A stretch of DNA of 64,000 nucleotides. It comes from Anoxynatronum sibiricum (lineage in GTDB: Bacteria > Bacillota > Clostridia > Peptostreptococcales > Tindalliaceae). The stretch spans positions 1-64,000 of the forward strand of contig NZ_JBCITM010000004.1 in assembly GCF_039414295.1 (NCBI RefSeq). The letters run 5' to 3'. Of the stretch, positions 35,914 through 44,938 are shown one piece after another. The position numbers and the translations under genes were made by a program. The notes beneath the pieces were generated by a model, which saw nothing but the letters and a program-made list of their open reading frames with translations, was not told the origin of the DNA and made no database searches. The stretch's first letter is position 1; the number at the start of each line of letters is the position of its first letter.

Positions 35914-36633
35914 ATGGAAGAAATTCGCACCACATCTGAAGCAGCTCCCCCAAGTGCCGTTGAAAAGGAATCTGTGAATATTTTCATTATGGGCAAGCAC
36001 TATGAAGTGCCTGCATCCCTCACCATTATGAAAGCTTTTGAGTATGCTGGATACACGCTGATACGTGGTTGTGGGTGCCGGGCAGGCTTTTGCGGTGCCT
36101 GTTCCACCGTTTACCGCATTGGAAGCCGGCATGAACTGAAAGTGGGATTGGCTTGTCAGACCAAGGTGGAAGAAGCCATGTACCTGACCCAGATTCCATT
36201 TTTTCCAGCTCATCAAGTGACGTATAATCTGCAGGAGCTGCAACCCAGCGGCAATCAGGTGGTTGCCATTTACCCTGAAATTACCAAATGCCTGGGCTGC
36301 AACTCCTGTTCCAATGTATGCCCTCAGGATCTGAAGGTGATGAAATATGTCTCCCACGCCATTCGGGGAGAAATCAGCAAGGCGGCCGATGAATCCTTTG
36401 ACTGCCTCATGTGTGGGCTGTGTGCTTCCCGATGTCCTGCCAATATTGTTCAGTATAAAGTGGCCCTTCTCTGTCGGCGGTTACATGGCAAGCACCTGTC
36501 TCCCCAAAACAGCCATGTGAAAGACCGGGTGGCCGAAATTCAAGCCCAACAATATGAAGCAGACCTGCAGCAATTAATGGAAGCAGATCGCCAAAGTCTG
36601 GCAGAACGCTACGACAATCGGGATATCGAATAA
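35914..36633 (+). CDS. Fumarate reductase iron-sulfur subunit
   Basis: A 239-residue electron-transfer subunit. The N-terminal [2Fe-2S] domain (about 20-95) has RGCGCRAGFCGACSTVY and a distal Cys in GLACQ. The C-terminal half carries two C-x2-C-x2-C-x3-CP motifs, CLGCNSCSNVCP and CLMCGLCASRCP, i.e. two [4Fe-4S] sites instead of the [4Fe-4S]/[3Fe-4S] pair of classical SdhB/FrdB. This matches the soluble TfrB-type subunits without their C-terminal HdrB-like part, which here is a separate gene two genes downstream. The start at 35914 follows AAGGAGG. Confidence 0.85.
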   Translation: MEEIRTTSEAAPPSAVEKESVNIFIMGKHYEVPASLTIMKAFEYAGYTLIRGCGCRAGFCGACSTVYRIGSRHELKVGLACQTKVEEAMYLTQIPFFPAHQVTYNLQELQPSGNQVVAIYPEITKCLGCNSCSNVCPQDLKVMKYVSHAIRGEISKAADESFDCLMCGLCASRCPANIVQYKVALLCRRLHGKHLSPQNSHVKDRVAEIQAQQYEADLQQLMEADRQSLAERYDNRDIE

Positions 36634-36647
36634 GAGGAGGCAATGCC

Positions 36648-38267
36648 ATGAGCTACACACAGGCCATGAGAGAACTAATCAAGCGTGTTGAAGAAACCCG
36701 TCATCAGCGATTGGGGTACTATTTTCCCCGCATGACACCGGAAGAAAAGCAGGAAGTGCTGCGCAGCTACCATCCTGATTATATTGAAAGCCAGTTTCGT
36801 CAGGTGAAGGTGGGGGTAAATGAAGGTGATCGCTTTCCCCACGAACTGTGTGATGTGTTGGAAGCCCATCCCCGCATCAGCCCCCTGGCCATCCCGCCCA
36901 CAGTGAATGACCAGGAGGTGGATGTGTTGATTATCGGCGGTGGCGGTGCCGGTGCTTCAGCCGCTCTGCTGGCCCATGAGGCGGGTGCCAATGTGCTTCT
37001 GGCAACGAAGCTGCGCTTTGGCGATGCCAATACGGTGATGGCTCAGGGAGGCATTCAGGCAGCCGACAAACCCCAGGACTCGCCGCCAACCCACTACATC
37101 GACGTGATGGGAGGCGGGCATTATACCAATATTCCAGAACTGGTAAAAGCGCTGGTGAGTGATGCGCCCAGTGTCATTGACTGGCTGGAGTCTTTGGGAA
37201 CCATGTTTGATAAAGACGCCGACGGGAGCATGCACACCAATCACGGTGGCGGCACCTCCCGCAAACGGATGCATTCTGCCCGGGACTACACCGGCGCAGA
37301 AATCATGCGGGTGTTGCGTGATGAAGTGCTTTGCCGCAATATTCCAGTGGTGGAATTCAGTCCTGCAGTGGAACTATTGCTGGATGAACAGGGTCGGGCA
37401 GCAGGAGCGATTCTTTACAATATGGAGACCCAGGAATATCAAATGGTACGGGCAAAAACAGTGGTATTGGCCACAGGCGGCCTGGGACGGTTGCATACCC
37501 AGGGATTCCCCACCTCCAACCACTACGGAGCCACTGCGGACGGCCTGGTGATGGCCTACCGGGCAGGAGCAAAGCTGGCTTTTATGGATACGGTCCAGTA
37601 CCATCCTACAGGAGCCTCTTATCCAGAGCAGGTGGAAGGATTTCTCATCACAGAAAAAGTGAGAGGGCTGGGAGCCACACCTCTGAACATCGCAGGTGAA
37701 CAGTTTGTGTATCATCTGGAAACACGGGATGTGGAAGCTTCTGCCATCATCAGGGAATGTGCCCGGGGCAAGGGAATCACAGCGCCCTCAGGCATGCAGG
37801 GTGTCTGGCTTGATTCCCCCATCATTGAAACAATTCATGGAGAAGGTACCATCGAAAAGGAACTGCCGGCCATGCTGCGCCAGTTCATCAGATTTGGCGT
37901 GGACATCCGCAAAGATCCCATTTTAGTCTACCCCACCCTCCATTATCAGAATGGCGGCGTTCTCATCAATGACCAGGCAGAAAGCACAGTGGAAAACCTC
38001 TTTGTTGCAGGTGAAGTATCCGGCGGAGTTCACGGTCGCAATCGACTCATGGGCAATTCCCTGCTGGACATTCTGGTTTTTGGCCGCCGGGCAGGTCGCA
38101 ACGCAGCGGCCCGGGCACTTCAAACCAGCCGCCGGTCAGTGGATCTCACACTTTCCCACGTGACAACGTATGTTCAAGAACTGAATGAACAAGAGCTTAG
38201 TGGGAACTTTACATCGCCCATACTCATTCCGCTGAAGAAACATTTAAATCCACGGTTTCAGGACTAA
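36648..38267 (+). CDS. Fumarate reductase flavoprotein subunit
   Basis: A 539-residue FAD subunit: an N-terminal extension (1-85), the dinucleotide motif VLIIGGGGAGASAALLA, the substrate-site YHPTG, and the C-terminal VHGRNRLMGNSLLDILVFG typical of SdhA/FrdA. In covalent enzymes the FAD-binding His lies in a H-T-V-A-A-Q-G-G segment; here it reads NTVMAQGG, so Asn replaces His and FAD is probably not covalently bound. That is a property of soluble fumarate reductases, which work mainly in the reductive direction. There is no membrane anchor gene nearby. GAGGAGG precedes the ATG, 14 bases after the Fe-S subunit. Confidence 0.88.
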   Translation: MSYTQAMRELIKRVEETRHQRLGYYFPRMTPEEKQEVLRSYHPDYIESQFRQVKVGVNEGDRFPHELCDVLEAHPRISPLAIPPTVNDQEVDVLIIGGGGAGASAALLAHEAGANVLLATKLRFGDANTVMAQGGIQAADKPQDSPPTHYIDVMGGGHYTNIPELVKALVSDAPSVIDWLESLGTMFDKDADGSMHTNHGGGTSRKRMHSARDYTGAEIMRVLRDEVLCRNIPVVEFSPAVELLLDEQGRAAGAILYNMETQEYQMVRAKTVVLATGGLGRLHTQGFPTSNHYGATADGLVMAYRAGAKLAFMDTVQYHPTGASYPEQVEGFLITEKVRGLGATPLNIAGEQFVYHLETRDVEASAIIRECARGKGITAPSGMQGVWLDSPIIETIHGEGTIEKELPAMLRQFIRFGVDIRKDPILVYPTLHYQNGGVLINDQAESTVENLFVAGEVSGGVHGRNRLMGNSLLDILVFGRRAGRNAAARALQTSRRSVDLTLSHVTTYVQELNEQELSGNFTSPILIPLKKHLNPRFQD

Positions 38268-38299
38268 ACTGCCACAGAACAAAGACAGGAGCTGATGTC

Positions 38300-39169
38300 A
38301 TGTTAAGCTATTATCCCGGATGTACCGTTCGGGCTCAACAAGATGACGGATTCGAAAGGGAAGCACTTGCCCTTTTGGCCAGCCTGGACATTCAGACGCA
38401 GGAGCTGGAAGAGTGGGAATGCTGCGGTGCGGTTTACCCTGAAGCCCGGGATGAATATGTGGGACTGCTGTCTTCGGTGAGAGCCCTGCAACGCACTGGG
38501 GACGCAGGTTCCCAGGGGATGTTGACACTTTGCAGTGCCTGCTTTCATGTGATGAGAAGGGTCAACCACAGAATGAAACGAGATGAAGAGGCGCAGCAAC
38601 GGGTGGGTGGCTATCTGGGAAACATGTACCAGGGTGAAACGAAAGTGTTTCATCTGTTGGAAGTACTTCGCGATCTGGTGGGTTATCCGCGCATTCAGGA
38701 GGCGGTGGTGACTCCATTAAAAGGAGAAAAAATGGCCTGTTACTACGGGTGTATGCTGCTTCGTCCCAAAGAAGAACTGGGACTGGTTGACAGTGAAAAT
38801 CCCCGGCTCATGGAAGCGCTCATGGAAGCACTTGGAGCAACAACGGTTCGATTTCCTTATCAGACAGACTGCTGTGGCGCCTATCATGTTTATCGGGAAG
38901 CTCCCCTGGCAGCCGCTGCCAGCCTGAAGGTGGTCACAGCAGCCCGGGAAGCGGGTGCCACTCAAATTATCACAGCCTGCCCCTTGTGCAAGCATAACCT
39001 GGAAGCCTGCCAGGCTTCACTGCCCCAAAGAGATCAGCTGCCAGTGGCCTATATGACAGCCCCCCTGGCAGAAGCGCTGGGAGGCTTGCAGCATCTGGAG
39101 AAAATGGCCTTCCTGAATGGTGAGAAAGGAGATCCGTCCCATGCGTTTTCCGGAGAAAACAGCCAGTAG
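38300..39169 (+). CDS. hdrB: HdrB-like protein with two CCG domains
   Basis: A 289-residue protein with two complete cysteine-rich (CCG) motifs that ligate non-cubane [4Fe-4S] clusters: Cys8, CC41-42 and CSAC at 78-81; then CYYGC near 149, DCCGAY near 193 and CPLC near 231. In methanogens HdrB reduces a disulfide; in bacteria the acceptor varies. It lies exactly between the fumarate reductase subunits and hdrC-hdrA. It could therefore be the missing C-terminal part of a TfrB-like fumarate reductase, the Hdr catalytic subunit, or a shared bridge. Its end overlaps hdrC by 29 bases. Confidence 0.88.
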   Translation: MLSYYPGCTVRAQQDDGFEREALALLASLDIQTQELEEWECCGAVYPEARDEYVGLLSSVRALQRTGDAGSQGMLTLCSACFHVMRRVNHRMKRDEEAQQRVGGYLGNMYQGETKVFHLLEVLRDLVGYPRIQEAVVTPLKGEKMACYYGCMLLRPKEELGLVDSENPRLMEALMEALGATTVRFPYQTDCCGAYHVYREAPLAAAASLKVVTAAREAGATQIITACPLCKHNLEACQASLPQRDQLPVAYMTAPLAEALGGLQHLEKMAFLNGEKGDPSHAFSGENSQ

Positions 39170-39530
39170 TTCCCAGCGTGAAGATGTGAAGCACATGACT
39201 GGCAAAGAAGTGAAAGATTGCTACCAGTGCATGAAATGCAGTGCCGGATGCCCCATGGCAGCCCACATGGACCGGTTGCCCCATGAAATGATGCAATTGG
39301 CCAAGTTGGGACTGCTGGAAGAGATATATGCCAGCAAAAGTCTGTGGATATGCGCTTCCTGCATGGCCTGTTCCAGCCGATGTCCCCGGGATTTGGAACC
39401 GGCCAGTGTCATGGAGAGCTTTCGGGTCACCTTGTTAAGAGAAACACCCAATCGTGAAGAAACCTGCGACGGTGATCTGACCGTTCCCCGGCAGGCCATG
39501 ATTGCATCCATGAGAAAGCATCGCCGATAA
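39141..39530 (+). CDS. hdrC: HdrC-like iron-sulfur protein
   Basis: A 129-residue protein with two [4Fe-4S] motifs, CYQCMKCSAGCPMA and CASCMACSSRCPRD. It is the usual electron link between HdrA and HdrB. AAAGGAG lies 10 bases upstream of ATG 39141, inside hdrB, so translation is coupled. Confidence 0.88.
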   Translation: MRFPEKTASSSQREDVKHMTGKEVKDCYQCMKCSAGCPMAAHMDRLPHEMMQLAKLGLLEEIYASKSLWICASCMACSSRCPRDLEPASVMESFRVTLLRETPNREETCDGDLTVPRQAMIASMRKHRR

Positions 39531-39558
39531 TTGCCAACAACTGGCGGGGAGGGAAACC

Positions 39559-41535
39559 ATGAGAATCGGAGTATTTGTATGCTGGTGTGGCAGTAACATT
39601 AAAAATACAGTGGATGTGGATGCGGTAACAGCCCGGGCGAAAACCATGCCACAGGTCGTCTATGCCCAGGATGTCCAGTATCTGTGTTCAGAAGTGGGAC
39701 AGTCGGAAATCGGCCAGGCCATTGACACCCACCGGCTCGACAGAGTAGTGGTGGCGGCCTGTTCACCGCGTATGCATGAAACCACTTTTCAACGATTGAT
39801 GGCCTCCAAGGGCCTCAATCCCTATTATGTGGAAATAGCCAACATTCGGGAGCATTGCTCCTGGGTGCATACTGATAAAGAAAAAGCCACCGTGAAGGCC
39901 ATTGACCTGGTGAAAAAAGCGGTGGCCAAAACAGCCTTTGCCATTCCCCTCACATCAGACCAGCTTCCTGTTACAAAAAGGGCACTGGTCATTGGCGGGG
40001 GCATCGCGGGTATTCAGGCGGCTCTGGATATTGCAGATGCAGGCTATCCGGTGGACCTGGTGGAAAAAGAATCTTCCATTGGAGGAAAGATGGCTCAATT
40101 TGACAAAACCTTTCCCACACTGGATTGTTCCGCCTGTATTCTCACACCTAAAATGGTGGAAGCCGCCACCCATGAAAACATTCGGTTGTACACCTATGCA
40201 GAAGTGGCGGCTGTTTCCGGTTATGTGGGCAACTTCAATGTCACCATTAAACAGAAAGCCACCAGTGTGAACCCCGAAAAATGCAATGGCTGCGGTGATT
40301 GTGTCACCAAGTGCCCCAAAAAAGTACCCAATGAATTTGACTGTGGCAGCAGCAAGAGGAAGGCTGTGTATACCCTGTTTCCCCAGGCGGTACCCAATAA
40401 GCCGGTGATCGACAGGGACAACTGTATTTATTTTGCCACGGGGAAATGTGGTCTTTGTGCTAAAGTATGCCAAACAGGTGCCATTGAGTACCAACAGCAG
40501 GACGAAATGATTGAAAACCAGTACGGTGCCATTGTGGTGGCCACCGGTTATGAACTGAAAGTACCTGACCACCTGGGAGAGTATGCCTATGGGCAGCATC
40601 CCGATGTGATCACCAGCCTTGAACTGGAACGAATGCTGAATGCCTCTGGTCCCACCAGTGGCAAAGTGATACGTCCCTCCAATGGGAAAATGCCCCGGCG
40701 CATTGTTTTTATCCAGTGCGTGGGATCCCGTGACAGGCATGACGGCAACCCGTACTGCTCAAAGGTATGCTGCCTTTACACCGCCAAGCATACCCTGCTG
40801 TTGAATGAAAAATTTCCGGGAACAGAAAGCTATGTCTTTTACATGGACGTGCGCACCGCCGGCAAGAACTACGAAGAGTTTTATGAGCGGGCGCGGCAGC
40901 AAGGGGCCATGTACCTCAGGGGGCAGGTTTCAAAGGTGGAACCCCTGGGCGATGAAGATAATCGGGTGCTGGTGAGAGGTTTTGACGGTTCCCTGCAACG
41001 ACAGGTGGAGATAGCCGCTGATTTGGTGGTGCTGGCCACCAGCATGGAAGCTCAACCCAATGCCAAAACCCTGGGAGGCATGCTGGGCATATCCACCGAC
41101 CTGAACGGCTTCTACACCGAAGCCCATGCCAAATTGCGTCCTGTGGAAACCCAGGCTCAGGGAGTGTACCTGGCAGGTGTTTGTCATGGCCCTAAAGATA
41201 TTCCAGAAGCAGTTTCTCAGGCCAGCGGCGCGGCAGTTAAAGCCATCATTCTCTTCAACAAAGGGCAGGTGAAAAGTGTGCCCACCACGGCCATGGTGGA
41301 AAAAGACCGGTGCAGCGGATGCATGCAGTGTCAGCCGGTGTGCCCCTACGAAGCCATCAGTCAGGAAATGGTGGTGGAACGGGTTCACGGAAAAGAACGA
41401 CAACGCCCTGTTGCAACGGTGAACCGGGCACTTTGCCAGGGATGTGGTGCCTGTGCCGGGTTATGCCGCAGTGGAGCTATGGATCTGGGCGGCTTCACCA
41501 GCCGACAATTAATGGCGGAGGTGGACAGCTTATGA
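39559..41535 (+). CDS. hdrA: HdrA, flavin-based electron-bifurcating subunit
   Basis: A 658-residue HdrA. The N-terminal domain has Cys motifs (CWCGSNIKN, YLCSE, CSPRMHE); the FAD domain starts near residue 143 (VIGGGIAGIQAALDIADAG); the HdrA-specific cluster motif DCSACILTPKM is present; inserted ferredoxin sites read CNGCGDCVTKCP and CGLCAKVC; the C-terminal ferredoxin domain has CSGCMQCQPVCP and CQGCGACAGLC. HdrA FAD bifurcates electron pairs between a high-potential acceptor (via HdrC/B) and ferredoxin. It stands in one operon with all partners needed for an Hdr-Flx complex. Confidence 0.92.
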   Translation: MRIGVFVCWCGSNIKNTVDVDAVTARAKTMPQVVYAQDVQYLCSEVGQSEIGQAIDTHRLDRVVVAACSPRMHETTFQRLMASKGLNPYYVEIANIREHCSWVHTDKEKATVKAIDLVKKAVAKTAFAIPLTSDQLPVTKRALVIGGGIAGIQAALDIADAGYPVDLVEKESSIGGKMAQFDKTFPTLDCSACILTPKMVEAATHENIRLYTYAEVAAVSGYVGNFNVTIKQKATSVNPEKCNGCGDCVTKCPKKVPNEFDCGSSKRKAVYTLFPQAVPNKPVIDRDNCIYFATGKCGLCAKVCQTGAIEYQQQDEMIENQYGAIVVATGYELKVPDHLGEYAYGQHPDVITSLELERMLNASGPTSGKVIRPSNGKMPRRIVFIQCVGSRDRHDGNPYCSKVCCLYTAKHTLLLNEKFPGTESYVFYMDVRTAGKNYEEFYERARQQGAMYLRGQVSKVEPLGDEDNRVLVRGFDGSLQRQVEIAADLVVLATSMEAQPNAKTLGGMLGISTDLNGFYTEAHAKLRPVETQAQGVYLAGVCHGPKDIPEAVSQASGAAVKAIILFNKGQVKSVPTTAMVEKDRCSGCMQCQPVCPYEAISQEMVVERVHGKERQRPVATVNRALCQGCGACAGLCRSGAMDLGGFTSRQLMAEVDSL

Positions 41536-41966
41536 TGAACGAAATCTATGAACCTAAAATAGTGGCTTTCTGCTGTAACTGGTGCAGTTATGCAGGGGCA
41601 GACCTGGCGGGCACAGGCCGCCTGAAATACCCGGAAAACATTCGCATTATCCGGGTACCCTGTTCCAGCCGGGTGGAGGTGGCCATGATTCTCCGGGCCT
41701 TCCAGAATGGTGCCGACGGGGTGCTCATTGCCGGCTGCCATCCGGGAGACTGTCACTACGATACAGGTAACTACCATACCCGCAAACGCATACACTTGCT
41801 AACCAGCCTTATGGACTTCATGGGACTGTCACCGGAACGTCTCTGGCTTCGATGGATTTCGGGCAATGAAGCCGATAAATTTCAGGCAACTGTGACAGCC
41901 TTTACCCAAGAGTTGAGGGCCATGGGAGCTTCAGACAAAGTGAGGGATCTCAGATGCAGTCGATAA
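41532..41966 (+). CDS. MvhD/FlxD-type electron-transfer protein
   Basis: A 144-residue protein of the MvhD family: FCCNWCSYAGADLAG, IRVPCSSRVE, ADGVLIAGCHPGDCHY and NYHTRKRI. It carries a [2Fe-2S] cluster and passes electrons from a hydrogenase, formate dehydrogenase or FlxABC to HdrA. No hydrogenase genes are present, so an Flx-type NADH input is expected. It overlaps hdrA by 4 bases. Confidence 0.9.
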   Translation: MMNEIYEPKIVAFCCNWCSYAGADLAGTGRLKYPENIRIIRVPCSSRVEVAMILRAFQNGADGVLIAGCHPGDCHYDTGNYHTRKRIHLLTSLMDFMGLSPERLWLRWISGNEADKFQATVTAFTQELRAMGASDKVRDLRCSR

Positions 41967-42970
41967 TGGAATCGATCACCCAGTCAATTCAGCAAACAGC
42001 TGCAGCTTTACTGGCTGCAGGAGAAGTGGATTTGGTGCTGGGATACACCAGGGGAGAACGGCCGCATCAGTCGGTGCCTTTTGTGGCCGCCACACCAGCG
42101 GCAGCAGCCCAGCTTCACTGGGATCCTTTCTGTGAAAAAGCGCTGGCACCATACCTGATGGAAGAAAGCTATCAGAATAAGCGGGTGGCCGTGGTGATGA
42201 AAGGCTGCGACGCAAGAGCGCTGCGCCTGATGATCAACGAAAGCCGTGTGGATCGGGAACAACTGGTGGTGCTGGGGGTTCAGTGTCAGGGGATGATTCC
42301 CCGGGAAAAGCTGGAAGCAGCGGCAGAGGAGCCTCTCCATCAGCTGACACTCACCTGGCAGTCAGAAGGCGTGGTGATGACGGGCAGAAAAGGGACCCAA
42401 ACCCTTTCCTATGAAACGGTTCTTTCCCCCTTCTGCCTGACCTGCCAACATGCCACTCCGGCGGTGACAGAAGTGGATCAGATCATCGCCGGAAGCGGTG
42501 AAAAAGCCCTGGTTAAGGGAAAAAACATCCTGCCAAAAGAAGCGTTCAGTGATATCGAAACCATTGAAAGAATGGGGGCAGAAGAACGTCATGCATTTTG
42601 GATGCAACAGCTGAACCGGTGCATTCGATGCTTCAGCTGCCGAAATGCCTGCCCTGTATGCACCTGCCGCAGCTGCATTTTCGACAGGGAAAATCCGGAT
42701 TATCTGGATGCTGCCAAGAATCAGCCGGCACAACATCAGTTCTATCATGTTATTCGGGCTTTTCACGTGGCAGACCGCTGTGTAGGTTGCGGCGAATGTG
42801 CCAGAGTGTGTCCCGAAGGAATACCGCTTCACCTGCTGAATCAAAAGTTGATTCAGGATCTGACGCAGCACTATGGTGCCTTTACACCAGGCGTTGATGA
42901 AGTGCCCAATCCCCTGTCCTGTGCCGGTGCCCATGAAGCCGATCCCTTCGGAAAGGAGGCAAAGAAATGA
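41954..42970 (+). CDS. FlxC-like iron-sulfur protein
   Basis: A 338-residue protein. The N-terminal part resembles the FrhB/FdhB family (VAVVMKGCDARALRLM, a conserved Cys; FCLTCQH). The C-terminal part has a Cys-rich segment CIRCFSCRNACPVCTCRSC followed by CVGCGECARVCPEG, two [4Fe-4S] sites. Such proteins relay electrons in FlxABCD-HdrABC clusters. It overlaps its neighbours on both sides (13 and 4 bases). Confidence 0.75.
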   Translation: MQSIMESITQSIQQTAAALLAAGEVDLVLGYTRGERPHQSVPFVAATPAAAAQLHWDPFCEKALAPYLMEESYQNKRVAVVMKGCDARALRLMINESRVDREQLVVLGVQCQGMIPREKLEAAAEEPLHQLTLTWQSEGVVMTGRKGTQTLSYETVLSPFCLTCQHATPAVTEVDQIIAGSGEKALVKGKNILPKEAFSDIETIERMGAEERHAFWMQQLNRCIRCFSCRNACPVCTCRSCIFDRENPDYLDAAKNQPAQHQFYHVIRAFHVADRCVGCGECARVCPEGIPLHLLNQKLIQDLTQHYGAFTPGVDEVPNPLSCAGAHEADPFGKEAKK

Positions 42971-44037
42971 TGATGGTGAAATTGCCCGGGTATGAAACCT
43001 TGATCCATTACCTGCAACAAGGGCTGGGGGAAAAGCAGGTATTTGTTCCTGCTTCAGCAGAGGGAAAAGAAGGTCATATGCCGCTGGGTTCCCTGAATAC
43101 AGTGGATCTGGCTCAAATGACGGCCCTCACATTCCAGGAAAAGCCCCTGAGAAACAGCATCAAATCTTTGTTTTTTCCAGATACCGAAACCTATCTCACC
43201 TACCGAAAAGAAGAAGGCCGCATGGTGATGGAAACACCGGGGGACATGATGCCTCAAGTCTTGGTGGGGGCAAAAGCCTGCGACCTGGAAAGTCTGAATC
43301 TCATCGACCGGGTGTTTCTGGCAGACCCGGTGGATACTCTCTACGCAGAAAAAAGAGCCAAAACCTTAATTTTGGCGGCTCCCTGCCGTCAGCAGGGAAC
43401 TTATTGCCGATGTGAGGCCTTTGGTGTTGACCGCATCAATCCGGCGGCAGATGTGACCATGTACCAGGAAACAGCAGGTGCCGCTGAACCCCTGTATCTT
43501 AAAGCCCTGACGCCGGCTGGGGAAACCTTTCTTGAAGATTTGATGAAGGGCTGTACCGGCGCCTGTATCGAAGCGGAATCAGTGGCGGTGACAGAGATTC
43601 CCTGGCAGGCGGTGCCGCTTCAAGAGAAGCCCCTTTCTCCTCAGGAAGTAAAAGATCAGGTGGACACTCTTTTTGAACATCCTCTCTGGGAAGAACTGGC
43701 CATGCGCTGCCTGGGTTGTGCCACCTGTACCTATTACTGCCCCACCTGTCATTGCTATGATATCCGCGACTTCAGCAGACAGGAAGCCGGTGAACGATAC
43801 CGCACCTGGGATTCCTGCATGTTCACCAGTTTCACCAATATGGCCGGTGGCCACAACCCGCGGCCGCACCGAAAAGACAGGATTCAAAACCGTTTCTTCC
43901 ATAAACTTAACTATTTTGTCAAAAAACAGGGTCCCCTTGCCTGTGTGGGCTGCGGACGCTGTGGTGATGCCTGTCCTGTGGGTATTTCCATGGACACGGT
44001 GCTGAATCGGATAGGAGGCGACCGCCATGACGCATAA
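42967..44037 (+). CDS. FlxB/AsrA-like iron-sulfur protein
   Basis: A 356-residue protein like subunit A of anaerobic sulfite reductase or sulfhydrogenase: VGAKACDLESLNLIDRVF in the N-terminal half, then CLGCATCTYYCPTCHCYD and CVGCGRCGDACPVG for two [4Fe-4S] clusters. No siroheme sulfite reductase catalytic subunit (AsrC) is present, so a role as electron relay from the NAD-flavin subunit is favoured. It overlaps the next gene by 11 bases. Confidence 0.8.
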   Translation: MMMVKLPGYETLIHYLQQGLGEKQVFVPASAEGKEGHMPLGSLNTVDLAQMTALTFQEKPLRNSIKSLFFPDTETYLTYRKEEGRMVMETPGDMMPQVLVGAKACDLESLNLIDRVFLADPVDTLYAEKRAKTLILAAPCRQQGTYCRCEAFGVDRINPAADVTMYQETAGAAEPLYLKALTPAGETFLEDLMKGCTGACIEAESVAVTEIPWQAVPLQEKPLSPQEVKDQVDTLFEHPLWEELAMRCLGCATCTYYCPTCHCYDIRDFSRQEAGERYRTWDSCMFTSFTNMAGGHNPRPHRKDRIQNRFFHKLNYFVKKQGPLACVGCGRCGDACPVGISMDTVLNRIGGDRHDA

Positions 44038-44848
44038 TCCCCTGGTACCCATTAATGGGGAAGTGATCACCATTCTCACAGAAAGTCACGATGTCAAAAC
44101 CTTTCAGGTGCGTCCTGAAGTTCCCATGGCACACATGCCGGGACAATGCGCCATGCTCTCTCTGCTGGGAGTGGGCGAAGCGCTGTTTTCCATCACGTCT
44201 CCCCCCGGCAGAGATTACCTGGAATTCAGCATTAAGCGGGTGGGAAAACTGACAGAGGCGCTGCATCAGATGGAAGTGGGGCATCAAATTGGCATTCGGG
44301 GGCCCTACGGTAATCATTTTCCCGTGGAAGACTTAAAGGGAAAACGGCTGCTGTTCATTGGCGGCGGCATTGGCTTGGCACCCCTTCGGTCGTTGGTGCA
44401 GTATACCCTTGATCGGCGCGAGGATTACCCAGATGCCTTTCAACTGGTGTATGGATCCCGGTCTGCCGATGATCTTCTTTTTCGCCGTGATATCCTGGAC
44501 CAGTGGCCGGAAGCTCCCGATTTCAAAGTGGATCTGACCGTTGATGTGGCAAGTCCCGAATGGGATGGTCATGTGGGTTTTGTTCCCGCCTATCTGGAAG
44601 CCCTGGCCCCCAGTTCGGAAAACACCATCGGCATCACCTGCGGCCCTCCCATTATGATCAAATATGTGCTGCAAACCCTTGAAAAGCTTGGCTTTAAACC
44701 GAATCAAATTGTCACCACCCTGGAATACAAGATGAAATGCGGTGTGGGTAAATGCGGACGATGCAACCTGGATGAGCATTACATTTGCAAAGACGGCCCG
44801 GTTTTTTATCTGTCGGAACTGGAACAAATCAAGTGTGATTTCTGTTAG
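44027..44848 (+). CDS. FlxA/AsrB-like FAD/NAD-binding reductase
   Basis: A 273-residue ferredoxin-NADP reductase fold: an FAD domain (about 10-100; LFSITSPPG, GIRGPYGNHFP), an NAD domain (about 105-220; LLFIGGGIGLAPLRSLVQY, ITCGPPIMI), and a C-terminal [2Fe-2S]-type motif (CGVGKCGRCN..YICKDGPVF). It is the likely entry point of electrons from NADH (or NADPH) into the Flx-Hdr complex. Confidence 0.85.
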   Translation: MTHNPLVPINGEVITILTESHDVKTFQVRPEVPMAHMPGQCAMLSLLGVGEALFSITSPPGRDYLEFSIKRVGKLTEALHQMEVGHQIGIRGPYGNHFPVEDLKGKRLLFIGGGIGLAPLRSLVQYTLDRREDYPDAFQLVYGSRSADDLLFRRDILDQWPEAPDFKVDLTVDVASPEWDGHVGFVPAYLEALAPSSENTIGITCGPPIMIKYVLQTLEKLGFKPNQIVTTLEYKMKCGVGKCGRCNLDEHYICKDGPVFYLSELEQIKCDFC

Positions 44849-44938
44849 AATGGAAGTAGCTCTTTAGAGGCATTTCTTTGTCGGAAGCAATGACCATGAT
44901 ACGACGCCGTGAAAGAATCAGCAAATGGAGGAGTTCAC

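Noticed and set aside
42967..44848. Anaerobic sulfite reductase (asrAB) as the primary call
   Set aside because: The siroheme subunit AsrC is absent and the genes lie in an Hdr operon, so Flx-type relay subunits fit better.
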